64,000 nt of DNA from Nitrosarchaeum sp. (GTDB lineage: Archaea > Thermoproteota > Nitrososphaeria > Nitrososphaerales > Nitrosopumilaceae). Positions 32,601 through 41,867 of this stretch are shown here, one piece after another (the stretch's first letter is position 1; each line of letters starts with the position of its first letter). The stretch spans positions 559,430 to 623,429 of the forward strand of contig JAHFUM010000001.1 in assembly GCA_023265135.1 (NCBI GenBank), written 5' to 3'. Both the position numbers and the translations under genes were made by a program. A model generated the notes under the pieces. The model did not search any database, was not told the origin of the DNA, and saw only the letters and a program-made list of their open reading frames with translations.

Positions 32601-33941
32601 ATGGCAAATATCACATTTACAATTCCATCTGTACTAAATCAAGGTGGCGGAGAAAAAAAGACAGGAATTTCAGCTGATTCACTTATTGTGGCATTTTCAA
32701 AAATTTCTGAAATTATGGGTGATGACTTTAAGAGACGAGTATTGGAAGGTGACGGAACTCCACGTTCTCTAATTAACATCTACATCAATGGAAAAAATGC
32801 CAAGTTTTCTGATGGCATGAATACTGCTCTCAAAGATGGAGACGAAGTATACATCTTGCCAGCAGTTGCCGGCGGTTCAGACGAGTTATCAAAAAAGGAA
32901 TTAGACAAATTTTCTCGTCAGGTAATGCTTGAAGAGATTGGATACCAAGGACAACTGAAACTAAAAAATGCCAAAGTTTGTGTTGTAGGTGTAGGCGGTC
33001 TTGGCAATCCAATCACTACACGACTTGCTGCAATGGGTGTTGGAACTTTACGTATAGTGGATAGGGACGTAATTGAACTATCAAATTTGCATCGTCAGAC
33101 AATGTTTGATGAGGATGATGTGGGACAAGTAAAAGTAGAAGTTGCTGCAAAAAAACTCCAAAAACTAAATCCTGATTGTAAGATTGAGGCATTGGCAGTT
33201 TCAGTAAATGATTACACTGCACTTGAGGTGGTTGAAGGATGTGATGTTGTAGTTGATGCACTTGACAGTGTCAATGCAAGATATGCTTTAAACAAGGCAT
33301 GCGTCAAGTTTGGAATTCCTTTTGTCACAGGGGCTGCAGTGGGAGTGTCAGGACAAATATTTACAATTCTTCCAGGAACTAGTGCATGTTATCACTGTAT
33401 GTTTCCTGCACTTGATGAGGATTCAATGCCAACATGCAGTATTGAAGGAGTTCATCCATCCGTACTGTCTATAGTAGGAGGAATCGAGGTAGCTGAAGCA
33501 GTTAAAGTAATCCTGGGTAAAAAGCCTAGTCTGTCTGACAAAATTCTACATGTAGATATTGAGAATTTAGATTTTACCAGCACTCGTACATTTAGAGCAG
33601 AAGAATGCCCTGTATGTGGTTCTGGAAAAGCAGAAGAGACTGTAAAGGAGGAATTGATTCTAGAAGAACTATGTGGAAGGAATCATGGTAAGAGAACTTT
33701 TTCAATTACTCCTACTAGTACGTTTGATCTTGACGCAAATATTGTAACTAGTATTGCAAAGCAGAAAGGATTCCTGGTAGAGAATCAGGGCGAATTTGGA
33801 TTATCTCTAAGAACAAATGACATGTCAGTTAGTTTTATGAAAAAGGGCTCTGCAGTTATAGTTGGACCAAAAGACGAGAAAGATGCAATCAATCTTTACT
33901 ATGATCTGCTGGGAAAAACTATTTCAAAACCAGCAAATTAA
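32601..33941 (+). CDS. MoaD/ThiS-like ubiquitin-fold domain fused to an E1-like (MoeB/ThiF) activating enzyme
   Basis: The 446-residue protein joins a beta-grasp sulfur-carrier domain (about residues 1-92, ending ILPAVAGG) to an E1-like adenylyltransferase (about 100-345). The carrier part has the family ending GDEVYILPAVAGG with Gly91-Gly92. The E1 part has FSRQVMLEEIGYQGQ, the nucleotide loop VVGVGGLGNP near 131, the DRDVIELSNLHRQ segment near 155, two zinc CxxC pairs (CYHC near 263 and CPVC near 336) and the conserved Cys in PTCSIEGV (residue 279). A C-terminal domain of about 95 residues is unassigned. Free carriers need a terminal GG, so the fused one would need cleavage or act differently. 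It starts one base after thrC. Confidence 0.85.
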   Translation: MANITFTIPSVLNQGGGEKKTGISADSLIVAFSKISEIMGDDFKRRVLEGDGTPRSLINIYINGKNAKFSDGMNTALKDGDEVYILPAVAGGSDELSKKELDKFSRQVMLEEIGYQGQLKLKNAKVCVVGVGGLGNPITTRLAAMGVGTLRIVDRDVIELSNLHRQTMFDEDDVGQVKVEVAAKKLQKLNPDCKIEALAVSVNDYTALEVVEGCDVVVDALDSVNARYALNKACVKFGIPFVTGAAVGVSGQIFTILPGTSACYHCMFPALDEDSMPTCSIEGVHPSVLSIVGGIEVAEAVKVILGKKPSLSDKILHVDIENLDFTSTRTFRAEECPVCGSGKAEETVKEELILEELCGRNHGKRTFSITPTSTFDLDANIVTSIAKQKGFLVENQGEFGLSLRTNDMSVSFMKKGSAVIVGPKDEKDAINLYYDLLGKTISKPAN

Positions 33942-34041
33942 CAATCTCATATTTTTGAATTACAAATAAAATAATTCAGTGGTCAGATTTTTGCAAATAT
34001 TTTGGGAATAATTAAATGACTAGCCCCTAAAATCAAATCAA

Positions 34042-35052
34042 TTGCTTAACAAAGAAATTTTGGATAAATATGATTCCCAAGGAATGCACAAAGTCTATGA
34101 TATGTGGCCAGAAATTGCACGAAAATCATACAATTCTCGCCTGGAACCTGTAGACTTTCAAGACATTGATCATATCATCTTTGCAGGAATGGGAGGCTCT
34201 GGTGCAATTGGGGACTTGTTTGCATCAATTTTATCCAAAAATAACATCCATGTATCTCTAGTAAAGGGATACCTTTTACCAAAGACCGTTGACAAAAATA
34301 CTCTGATAGTTACAACAAGCGTATCCGGTGATACTGTGGAAACTTTGACAGTACTTGATTCTGCCAAAAAACTTGATTGCAATATAATTGCCTTTTCTTC
34401 CGGAGGAAAAATGGAAAAGTTTTGTGCCAACAACCAAATTAATTATAGAAAAATTGAGTTTATCCATTCAGCGAGAGCTTCATTTGTAAATTTCTCATTT
34501 TCTATTATGCATGTATTGAATTCAATACTTCCAATTGAAAAAAATCACATCTCTGAAACAATTGACGATCTTTCAAAAATTCAAAAACAAATACACTCAC
34601 AAAATTTATCTGACACAAATCCTGCAATTGATCTGGCTAATTTTGTTTCTGGAATACCTTTGATTTACTATCCTCATGGATTACAATCAGCCGCAACTAG
34701 ATTCAAGTCATCAATACAAGAGAATGCAAAAAAACATGCAATTATTGAAGATGTAGTTGAAGCATGCCATAATGGAATAGTGGCTTGGGAAAAATCATCC
34801 ATAATACAACCAATTCTTTTACGAGGACATGACGATTTCATAAAAACAAAAGAGAGATTCGAAATAATTAAAGAATATTTTGCCAAAAACAATATCAAGT
34901 ACAAAGAAGTTCACTCTGTTTCAGGAAATATTCTGAGCAAGATTATTACATTGATATATTTGCTAGATTACACATCAATATACAGAGCAATCTTGTCAGA
35001 AATCGATCCTACTCCAGTGTCTTCAATAACTTTTGTGAAAAGCAAGATGTGA
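34042..35052 (+). CDS. Bifunctional phosphoglucose/phosphomannose isomerase
   Basis: The enzyme interconverts glucose-6-phosphate or mannose-6-phosphate with fructose-6-phosphate, supplying sugar phosphates for glycans and storage. The 336-residue protein has two SIS domains and matches the archaeal PGI/PMI family: HIIFAGMGGSGAIGDL near residue 47, LIVTTSVSGDTVETL near 92, AFSSGGKMEKF near 118, IPLIYYPHG near 209 and the FKSSIQENAKKHA segment near 223. The start is TTG 34042. A conserved Glu/His catalytic pair is expected in this family but I cannot place both with certainty. It stands alone with about 100 bp upstream and 532 bp downstream before the S-layer gene. Confidence 0.87.
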   Translation: MLNKEILDKYDSQGMHKVYDMWPEIARKSYNSRLEPVDFQDIDHIIFAGMGGSGAIGDLFASILSKNNIHVSLVKGYLLPKTVDKNTLIVTTSVSGDTVETLTVLDSAKKLDCNIIAFSSGGKMEKFCANNQINYRKIEFIHSARASFVNFSFSIMHVLNSILPIEKNHISETIDDLSKIQKQIHSQNLSDTNPAIDLANFVSGIPLIYYPHGLQSAATRFKSSIQENAKKHAIIEDVVEACHNGIVAWEKSSIIQPILLRGHDDFIKTKERFEIIKEYFAKNNIKYKEVHSVSGNILSKIITLIYLLDYTSIYRAILSEIDPTPVSSITFVKSKM

Positions 35053-35549
35053 TGATTTTTTCTTGTTGGTTAATTACACAAGATATGATTTTATAATTAT
35101 TTTCAGTACGCCAATATGATTTTACAGCAACATGAATTGCTGGTTCATGATTTTTGCTATTTTAAAATTTGAGATACTTTGATGAATTTAGTTTTTAATC
35201 ATTAGAAAAGAAATCTTTTTAGAATCAAATACGTATAGTTCATAACTTTTTTTCTAAAAGATATATCGAGTATCTTACAATAATTCTATATCACTAACAG
35301 TCAAAATATTTGATGAAGTATCTCTCTTCAATTACCCTATTTTCTAATCAAATAAAAAATAAAATCAAAACACAACCATAAAATATTTACAAATTTAATC
35401 ACAAAGTAGACAAGATCTTACCGTATTGATCCAAAAACAGCTCAAGATTGTAATAATTATATGATATAATCAATAAATTACATAAAGACTTCAATAGGCA
35501 TGAAATATCTACAAAAAAAATCGAATTTGTGGACAATTCGTCCATTAGC
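35053..35549. other. Long AT-rich non-coding interval before the S-layer gene
   Basis: About 500 bp separate the isomerase stop from the S-layer TATA box, the longest gap in the window. I see no open reading frame, tRNA or direct repeat. Just before the TATA box lies TGGAC (35530-35534), a 5-base spacer AATTC and GTCCA (35540-35544), a perfect short inverted repeat. A small RNA or distal regulatory sites could lie here but nothing in the sequence proves it. Confidence 0.5.
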
Positions 35550-35557
35550 CTTATATA
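35550..35557 (+). promoter_or_regulatory. TATA box of the S-layer gene
   Basis: CTTATATA is centred about 31 bp before ATG 35585, which leaves a very short leader of about 5-8 bases. Confidence 0.6.
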
Positions 35558-35584
35558 CAAATTTTTAAGATAAAACTCAATAAC

Positions 35585-38500
35585 ATGAATAACGAAATAG
35601 GACGAAAAATAACTAGTCTTACATTAATGACAATTATGTTAGCAGGCGCTATGGTTGCTGTATCACCTTCAGTGATACCAGCAGCACATGCAGCCAACGC
35701 TAACCTATTTGTATCCGCAGAAAACTCGCAGTTCAATAACTACATGTCAGGACCTCAAGTAATTGAGGTCGTGGTGATAGACTCTAGCATCAATGACACT
35801 GATCAGGCGAAAGGTGAACCAGACGTTACCGTAAACGGCAAGATCCTAAGAATGGTTCAAGCAGTAGATGGTAACTGGTATGGTTACTTTGCAGATAGAC
35901 AAATGGCACAAACAGCAGATGCAACAACAACAACTGATGGTCAAGGCTTAGACTTTGGTGTATTTTGTAAAAATACTTCAAACTTAGCCTCCAACAGTAC
36001 TTCCTTTACTAACGATCTCCTTGTAAGTGACACCGTAGGTGTTGCAATACAAGGTCAAGTCGCAGGTGCAGGAACTAATGGATTAGCTGCAATTACTGAT
36101 GCTTGTGACACAAAAACAAATGGTTCAATTACTGATCATTTCATCAATGTTGTCCGTGAAGCAAAACAACCCTCAGCGGGCTTTGTTGCACCAGGACAAA
36201 TCAATGTTGAGAAATCAGTCTGGCCATTTATTCAATTGTATAATCTAAACCCAACTGGCAACGTTGTGATTAAGTACAACAAAGGTGGTGGTGTTCAAAC
36301 AACAACACTTACTTTTGATACTGTATCTCAACTTGTCAATGAAAGTGTAGATAAAGCAAAGTATACACAAGGCGCTGAAGTTCATTTGACAGTAACAGAT
36401 CCATGGTTAAACGTTGACCCAACAGATGAAGACTCTTGGACATTTGGTACAATAGTAGGTAATGACCAACAAGGTACCTACTACCAACTATTTGATGAGA
36501 GTGGAAATCAAGCAGGTGCTGCAGCAGGTGATGCAGGTATTATTAACATTAAAAATTCATTAGATGCTTTAATGTGTGATAAAAACTGTGTCTTGTTAGT
36601 TAATCCTAACAAACAAAATGCTCCAGTTGACGTACTAACACTCCAAGACAATGCCAAAAACGACTTGACTCCTCTAACATCAAATGATGTTGAAGAATTC
36701 TTTGTCACCAACGGCGTTGATAACTTGGATGCAGGCTCTGTACCTGTAACACTTACTGAACAAGGTCCAAACAGTGGAATATTTGGTACATATGATGAAT
36801 CAGATCAATCCAACTTGCTTATTACTTCTGATGCAAAAAGGGGAACCTCTGCATCAATTACATATAACGAAAAATCAATAACAATCCTTACAGGATTTGA
36901 CTTTGCAAGTGTTGATATCCAGCCAACCGATGCCGAATGGAACTCTGGTGAAGAGATCCCAGTGGTAATAGTTGATGGAGATGCTAACCTGAACTCACGA
37001 GCTGATGAAGACCTAGACCTATACAATCCAGCAGTCCACTTAATACCTGCACTAAGAACAGGTACACCACTCACCATGGCTACAGCTTCAGACGTAGTCA
37101 TTGACGGCAATACTCAAACCTTTGATTCTGCAACTGATGTTCAAAAATACAGTGACAGAGCAATAGTAACGTATGTCGATGAAGGTAACGATATTGATAC
37201 CGGTGATCATGTACAAGTAACTCTTGGTTCAGATGTTGACTTCTTTAAAGCAGCACCAATCAATTTGGGCGATAAATTCCATGGATTTGCCTACCTCAAC
37301 TATGATCTTAGATCATTAGCTCTGAACAAAGGCAATCTTGAAGATTTGAGTTCAATTACCGCAATAACGGTAGAGGGTTGTGATGTTGTACCAGATGGAC
37401 CATTTGGATTACAAGGTTTGGTAGAAATTGATCGTGAATGTGTTCTTGACGAACACGATGCATCAATTGATGTCGACTTTACTTTAGGTACTATGACCTC
37501 TAAACAAATTCCAACAGGCGCACAACTACCAATGGTAGTAGATGTCTTTGGATATGGTTTCACAAATGATGGTACGGAACACAACGAAAGAGTTGCAAAC
37601 CAAGTCATCAGAATTGAAGCAGAGGAAACTGGTGATAACACAAGCACCTTCGCAGGTAGCTTGGAATACACCATGGTCAATCAGCTAAACATCTTGAATA
37701 AAGAAACCTATTCTAACCTAAGAACAATTGCAAATGATCCAACGTTCATTGTAATTGAAGACCTAGATGATGAAGAATCTCCTAGAGTCAACTATAACGA
37801 CTTAGGTGCAGATGGTGTTGTCGGTCAAGTTGCTGATCAACAGGCAGCCGGAGCTCACTCTGGTGTCGTATCATTTGACAATAGTTCATACAAAACTGCA
37901 GACACAGTTAAAATTACACTAGAAGACTTAGATCTTAACGTCGATTCTGATCTTGTTGATATCTATACAGTAGTTAATAATCCTGATGACGCTAACTTTG
38001 ATTTGGTTGGTGATGCTGAAGTTGCAAACGGCGGCACATCAATTCCATTATCAACTGGCGATCAATTAGGCAAACTACTAGATGTCACATTTGATGATGT
38101 TTTATGGCAATCTACAACAGATGCAACATGTGCTGATGCATTAGCAGCAGCAGGTGTAACTGACACAGGTCTCGGAGCAACTGGATTTACTCTAGTTGAA
38201 ACCGCAGCCCAATCAGGTATCTTCGTAGGTGACTTCGAAATCCCAGCTGAATGGTGTAGACCAGGTGAAACCGCACCTGAATCTGTAACCGGTCTCGATA
38301 TTGCAGTCGATTATTTCGACTTCAGAGACGCATCTGGTGAAATCATTGAAGTAGGTGACAGTGCAGGCGTTCGCGCAAACACTGGATCCGTCAGTCTCGA
38401 CAGAACCGTTTACCCAGTGCCATTTGGAATTCCAAGTGACTTTGCGGCTAATACGAAGACCACACCAAATGGAAGAGCTGTATTCCCAATCCACCAAACT

Positions 38501-40594
38501 GGAATGGATGATGTAGCAGGACTCCAAAGTGGTGAGTTCATCAATAACGGTGATCTAACTGTTCACATCAGAGTTAATGATCCAGACTTCAATACTGTTC
38601 TTGGTGGTGAAGACAAAATTGCCCAAAACGTTATCGACAACCCAGACAACGTAGGACCTGTCAAGATCTCTGTTCTCAGAGGTTCTGAAACAGTCATTCT
38701 AGGTTATGCTGGTGGTCCAGTTACAAGAACTGGTACAATCGATACCGATGGTGAAGATCTCGCCGACACTGTACAATTTGGTCCAATGACCGAAATTGCT
38801 CCAGATGCAGGAATATTTGAAGCTGACGTCGACTTAAGATATACCGATGGCCCAACAAGTGCCACATGTCCAAAAACTACAACAACTTGGACACCACTTG
38901 ATGGTGATGCACCAGTGCCAAATAACGAAGAAGATAGATTTGATATCGCAGCAACCAACGGCGACCACTGTATCTTACAAGGAGATATTCTCCAAGTAGA
39001 ATACACTGATCCAGCCGATGCAAGCGGTGATCCAAATACCGTTACTGACTCTGCTACATTTGACCTAAGAAACGGTGTATTGCAATCTGACAAATCAGTG
39101 TATATTATTGGATCCGATATGATCTTGACCCTCATTGAGCCAGACTTTGATCTGAACAATGATCAAGCCGAGACATATGACTTGGACTTAATCGAATGGG
39201 ACTCTGATGCAGCAACCGTTACCATGGGTAACGCAATTAACGCTGCAACACAAGCCGCATTTGATCCAGAACCAGCAAACTTTAGAGAAACAGGTGACAG
39301 CACTGGAATCTTCCAGATTGTCGTCGAAATTCCTTCAGAATTGCTGAACCAGAAATTAAACAGAGGTGAAGAAATTAAACTCGAGTATAATGACTGGGGT
39401 CCATCAGGAGCCGACTTCGTAGGTGATGAAAAACAAGATGTCAACTTGACACTCTTTACTTCAAACTTCGGAGCAACTGTAGAGCTTGACCAAAAAGTTT
39501 ACACATGGACTGATAAAGTTTACATTACTATCGTAGCACCAGATCACAACTTTGACAGTAACTTAGTTGACGACATTGGTAACACTGACTTGGACCCAAT
39601 AAAGGTCTCAACCAGAAGTGACAATCTCGACAACTACAAACTAGTCGAAACTGGAACTGACACTGGCATCTTTACTGGTGAGGTAATTCTTACCGGATTT
39701 ACACATGATGCTGATGGCAAGGCCAACACTGGCGATGCAAACGGTAACGATGTAGTAACACGAGCTTCCACAGGTCATGGTCCAACAGATGGACTCTTGA
39801 CTGCTGATGATGATGACGGTATTACTGTCTCCTTTGAATTCTCAGAGGATGAAACAGTAGTCGGTTCAGCATTAATCAGATGGAACATCGGTGAAGTTCA
39901 GTGGCTTGAAGCAAGCTACCCAGCTAGCGGTACAGGTGTTGTAAGAGTAATTGATCCAGACATGAACTTAAACCCAGAAGCAGTCGACAATTTCAATGTC
40001 GATGTGTGGTCTGACTCCGACGCCGGAGGTATTGATCTGACTGTAACTGAGACTAATGAGGCAACCGGAATATTCGAAGGTACTGTGTTCTTCACAACTA
40101 CTGACGAATCATCTGGTCACAGACTCAGAGTCGCAGAAGGTGACACTGTCACAGCAAACTATCAGGACAATACATTACCTAATCCATACACAACTGCAGA
40201 TGAACTCGATATCTCTGCCACTTCACTAATCGGTACAATTGTACCTCCTCTTGAGAGAGCACCAGCTGCTAACTTGAGAGTAGTTGATGCCCTCGGTAAC
40301 AGCTTAACCTCTGTTAGCGTTGATCAACAAGTACAATTAACTGCCGACTTAGCAAATGGCCAGGATAGAGATCAAGCATTTGCATACTTGGTACAGATTC
40401 AGGATGGCGCAGGTGTTACAGTCTCACTAGCATGGATTACAGGTTCACTATCTGCTGGTCAATCATTCAGCCCTGCTTTATCATGGATCCCAACTGAAGC
40501 TGGCACTTATACTGCCACTGCATTTGTCTGGGAATCTGTTGATAATCCAACGGCATTATCACCACCAGTAAGTACAACTGTCATCGTAAAGTAA
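35585..40594 (+). CDS. Giant secreted S-layer-type protein (putative major surface-layer protein)
   Basis: The 1669-residue protein has a cleavable signal peptide (hydrophobic 10-32, cleavage probably after PAAHA) and is acidic, with no C-terminal membrane helix. It is built of repeated beta-sandwich-like units marked by an acidic motif such as DPDMNLNP, DLDLNVDS, DPDFNTVL, APDHNFDS (near residues 272, 464, 781, 999, 1185, 1318, 1457) and by (S/T)GIFxG motifs (near 397, 877, 1075, 1240, 1361, 1494). The acidic motif could bind calcium. Size, secretion, repeats, its own strong TATA box and codons far richer in C/G-ending forms than its neighbours all point to the abundant S-layer protein of Nitrosopumilus-like archaea. 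Residues from about 1558 form a separate C-terminal domain. A second surface protein role cannot be excluded. Confidence 0.87.
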   Translation: MNNEIGRKITSLTLMTIMLAGAMVAVSPSVIPAAHAANANLFVSAENSQFNNYMSGPQVIEVVVIDSSINDTDQAKGEPDVTVNGKILRMVQAVDGNWYGYFADRQMAQTADATTTTDGQGLDFGVFCKNTSNLASNSTSFTNDLLVSDTVGVAIQGQVAGAGTNGLAAITDACDTKTNGSITDHFINVVREAKQPSAGFVAPGQINVEKSVWPFIQLYNLNPTGNVVIKYNKGGGVQTTTLTFDTVSQLVNESVDKAKYTQGAEVHLTVTDPWLNVDPTDEDSWTFGTIVGNDQQGTYYQLFDESGNQAGAAAGDAGIINIKNSLDALMCDKNCVLLVNPNKQNAPVDVLTLQDNAKNDLTPLTSNDVEEFFVTNGVDNLDAGSVPVTLTEQGPNSGIFGTYDESDQSNLLITSDAKRGTSASITYNEKSITILTGFDFASVDIQPTDAEWNSGEEIPVVIVDGDANLNSRADEDLDLYNPAVHLIPALRTGTPLTMATASDVVIDGNTQTFDSATDVQKYSDRAIVTYVDEGNDIDTGDHVQVTLGSDVDFFKAAPINLGDKFHGFAYLNYDLRSLALNKGNLEDLSSITAITVEGCDVVPDGPFGLQGLVEIDRECVLDEHDASIDVDFTLGTMTSKQIPTGAQLPMVVDVFGYGFTNDGTEHNERVANQVIRIEAEETGDNTSTFAGSLEYTMVNQLNILNKETYSNLRTIANDPTFIVIEDLDDEESPRVNYNDLGADGVVGQVADQQAAGAHSGVVSFDNSSYKTADTVKITLEDLDLNVDSDLVDIYTVVNNPDDANFDLVGDAEVANGGTSIPLSTGDQLGKLLDVTFDDVLWQSTTDATCADALAAAGVTDTGLGATGFTLVETAAQSGIFVGDFEIPAEWCRPGETAPESVTGLDIAVDYFDFRDASGEIIEVGDSAGVRANTGSVSLDRTVYPVPFGIPSDFAANTKTTPNGRAVFPIHQTGMDDVAGLQSGEFINNGDLTVHIRVNDPDFNTVLGGEDKIAQNVIDNPDNVGPVKISVLRGSETVILGYAGGPVTRTGTIDTDGEDLADTVQFGPMTEIAPDAGIFEADVDLRYTDGPTSATCPKTTTTWTPLDGDAPVPNNEEDRFDIAATNGDHCILQGDILQVEYTDPADASGDPNTVTDSATFDLRNGVLQSDKSVYIIGSDMILTLIEPDFDLNNDQAETYDLDLIEWDSDAATVTMGNAINAATQAAFDPEPANFRETGDSTGIFQIVVEIPSELLNQKLNRGEEIKLEYNDWGPSGADFVGDEKQDVNLTLFTSNFGATVELDQKVYTWTDKVYITIVAPDHNFDSNLVDDIGNTDLDPIKVSTRSDNLDNYKLVETGTDTGIFTGEVILTGFTHDADGKANTGDANGNDVVTRASTGHGPTDGLLTADDDDGITVSFEFSEDETVVGSALIRWNIGEVQWLEASYPASGTGVVRVIDPDMNLNPEAVDNFNVDVWSDSDAGGIDLTVTETNEATGIFEGTVFFTTTDESSGHRLRVAEGDTVTANYQDNTLPNPYTTADELDISATSLIGTIVPPLERAPAANLRVVDALGNSLTSVSVDQQVQLTADLANGQDRDQAFAYLVQIQDGAGVTVSLAWITGSLSAGQSFSPALSWIPTEAGTYTATAFVWESVDNPTALSPPVSTTVIVK

Positions 40595-40609
40595 GATAAC
40601 TAGTTCTCA

Positions 40610-40632
40610 TTTTCCCTTTTTTTCTTTTTTTT
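40610..40632 (+). terminator. T-rich termination region after the S-layer gene
   Basis: Three closely spaced T runs (within 40610-40632) begin 15 bases after the stop codon. T tracts terminate archaeal RNA polymerase, and a strong one is expected after a highly expressed gene. Confidence 0.55.
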
Positions 40633-40708
40633 GAATCAACACTTAACGTTAGTTATGAACAATTTTTCCAGAAGCAATATCTAGGAGATAATATCCAATT
40701 ATTCTAAA

Positions 40709-41677
40709 TTGAAATTTAAAATTTTATTCTTGTTTTTTATTTTACTTTTAATCATTCCAGTAAACAATGCTTTTTCAGAACTAGAATTACTTACAACCAC
40801 CAAAGTCTACACTGTAGGACAACCTCTTTTTGTGTATGGTAAAGGCCAACCAAATGAAACTTTGATAATTAGATTATTTGCTCCAGATGATACAATTGTA
40901 AAGTTTGATCAATTCACTACTACCAGTGATGGTTCTTTTAACCATGTATTATTGACATGGCCCAATGCAACTTCCAGTTTCCCATTTGGAACCTATGCCA
41001 TTGAAGTAATCAGTACAGAACAAAAAGGCATCTCTCAAAAATTAGATGTAAAATTTACATCTACTACTGATCTAATCGAAGTGCCTGTGGAAAGACAGAT
41101 CAATACATCCGTCTTTGCACCAGAGACTGCTGCAATAAATACCCCATTTAGGGTGTTTGTGCAAACTACTAGTGATGGACTACTAATTGGAGATGATCCA
41201 AAAGATCTTCTTCAAACAACTCATGTCCACTTGCCTTCTGGAAAAGTAGAAACTATATCAAATGACTTTAAGACACTGCATCAGGGATTATACTATACAG
41301 ATTATACTCCAAGAGAGGAAGGAACTTATGTTTTTCATGTTGTTTCTTTTAGTCAAGGAACAATCTCTCACGGATCGGCTGCTACCAATGTTCAAAAGCA
41401 GGACATTGAAGGAATCTCAAACCAAATAATAAAACTAAATTCAGTTTTAGAAGAAACCTCAACTGAATTAAACACATTAAAATCGGAAATCAAAGGATTT
41501 GGCTCTACTTTGGGGAATGCCAGTAGTAATATCGATACAAGTGTAACTTCAATATCTAATTCTGTGCAAAATATTGAAGAAGCTTCATCACAACTAAACT
41601 CGTTGTTTTTCCCAATTGTTGCATCAATTGGAATAATTGTGGCACTTCAAATTGCAATACTTGCCAGAAGAAGATAG
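40709..41677 (+). CDS. Secreted, C-terminally membrane-anchored protein with coiled coil
   Basis: I do not recognise a named family. The 322-residue protein has a signal peptide (about 3-22, cleavage near NNAFS), two beta-sandwich-like segments (about 25-115 and 130-220, the first with VYTVGQPLFVYGKGQPNETLIIR), a predicted coiled coil (about 230-295, IIKLNSVLEETSTELNTLKS) and a C-terminal membrane helix (about 298-318) followed by ARRR. It is therefore an outside-facing stalk anchored in the membrane by its C-terminus. The start is TTG 40709. Lying between the S-layer gene and an anchored subtilase, it could link the S-layer to the membrane, but that is inference from position and shape. Confidence 0.75.
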   Translation: MKFKILFLFFILLLIIPVNNAFSELELLTTTKVYTVGQPLFVYGKGQPNETLIIRLFAPDDTIVKFDQFTTTSDGSFNHVLLTWPNATSSFPFGTYAIEVISTEQKGISQKLDVKFTSTTDLIEVPVERQINTSVFAPETAAINTPFRVFVQTTSDGLLIGDDPKDLLQTTHVHLPSGKVETISNDFKTLHQGLYYTDYTPREEGTYVFHVVSFSQGTISHGSAATNVQKQDIEGISNQIIKLNSVLEETSTELNTLKSEIKGFGSTLGNASSNIDTSVTSISNSVQNIEEASSQLNSLFFPIVASIGIIVALQIAILARRR

Positions 41678-41837
41678 TTGTGAACTATTATCAAACATAC
41701 CGATAATTTCTTCCTGCTTCATAGACCTTACTGAGATCTCTACAGGCATTACTTTCCGCAGTTTCTGTGGTAGTTTACAATAATCTTATTTCTCCCAATA
41801 TTTTACTGGTTAAATTGGTAATATTCTCGCTACATTT

Positions 41838-41845
41838 CTATAATA
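41838..41845 (+). promoter_or_regulatory. TATA-box candidate of the subtilase gene
   Basis: CTATAATA is centred about 27 bp before ATG 41868. Confidence 0.5.
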
Positions 41846-41867
41846 CACAATAGTAAAATTAATTGTA

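Noticed and set aside
37300..39444. Several 90-150-residue minus-strand frames within the S-layer gene
   Set aside because: They mirror the biased codons of the plus-strand gene and contain Ser/Val-rich nonsense without motifs or promoters.
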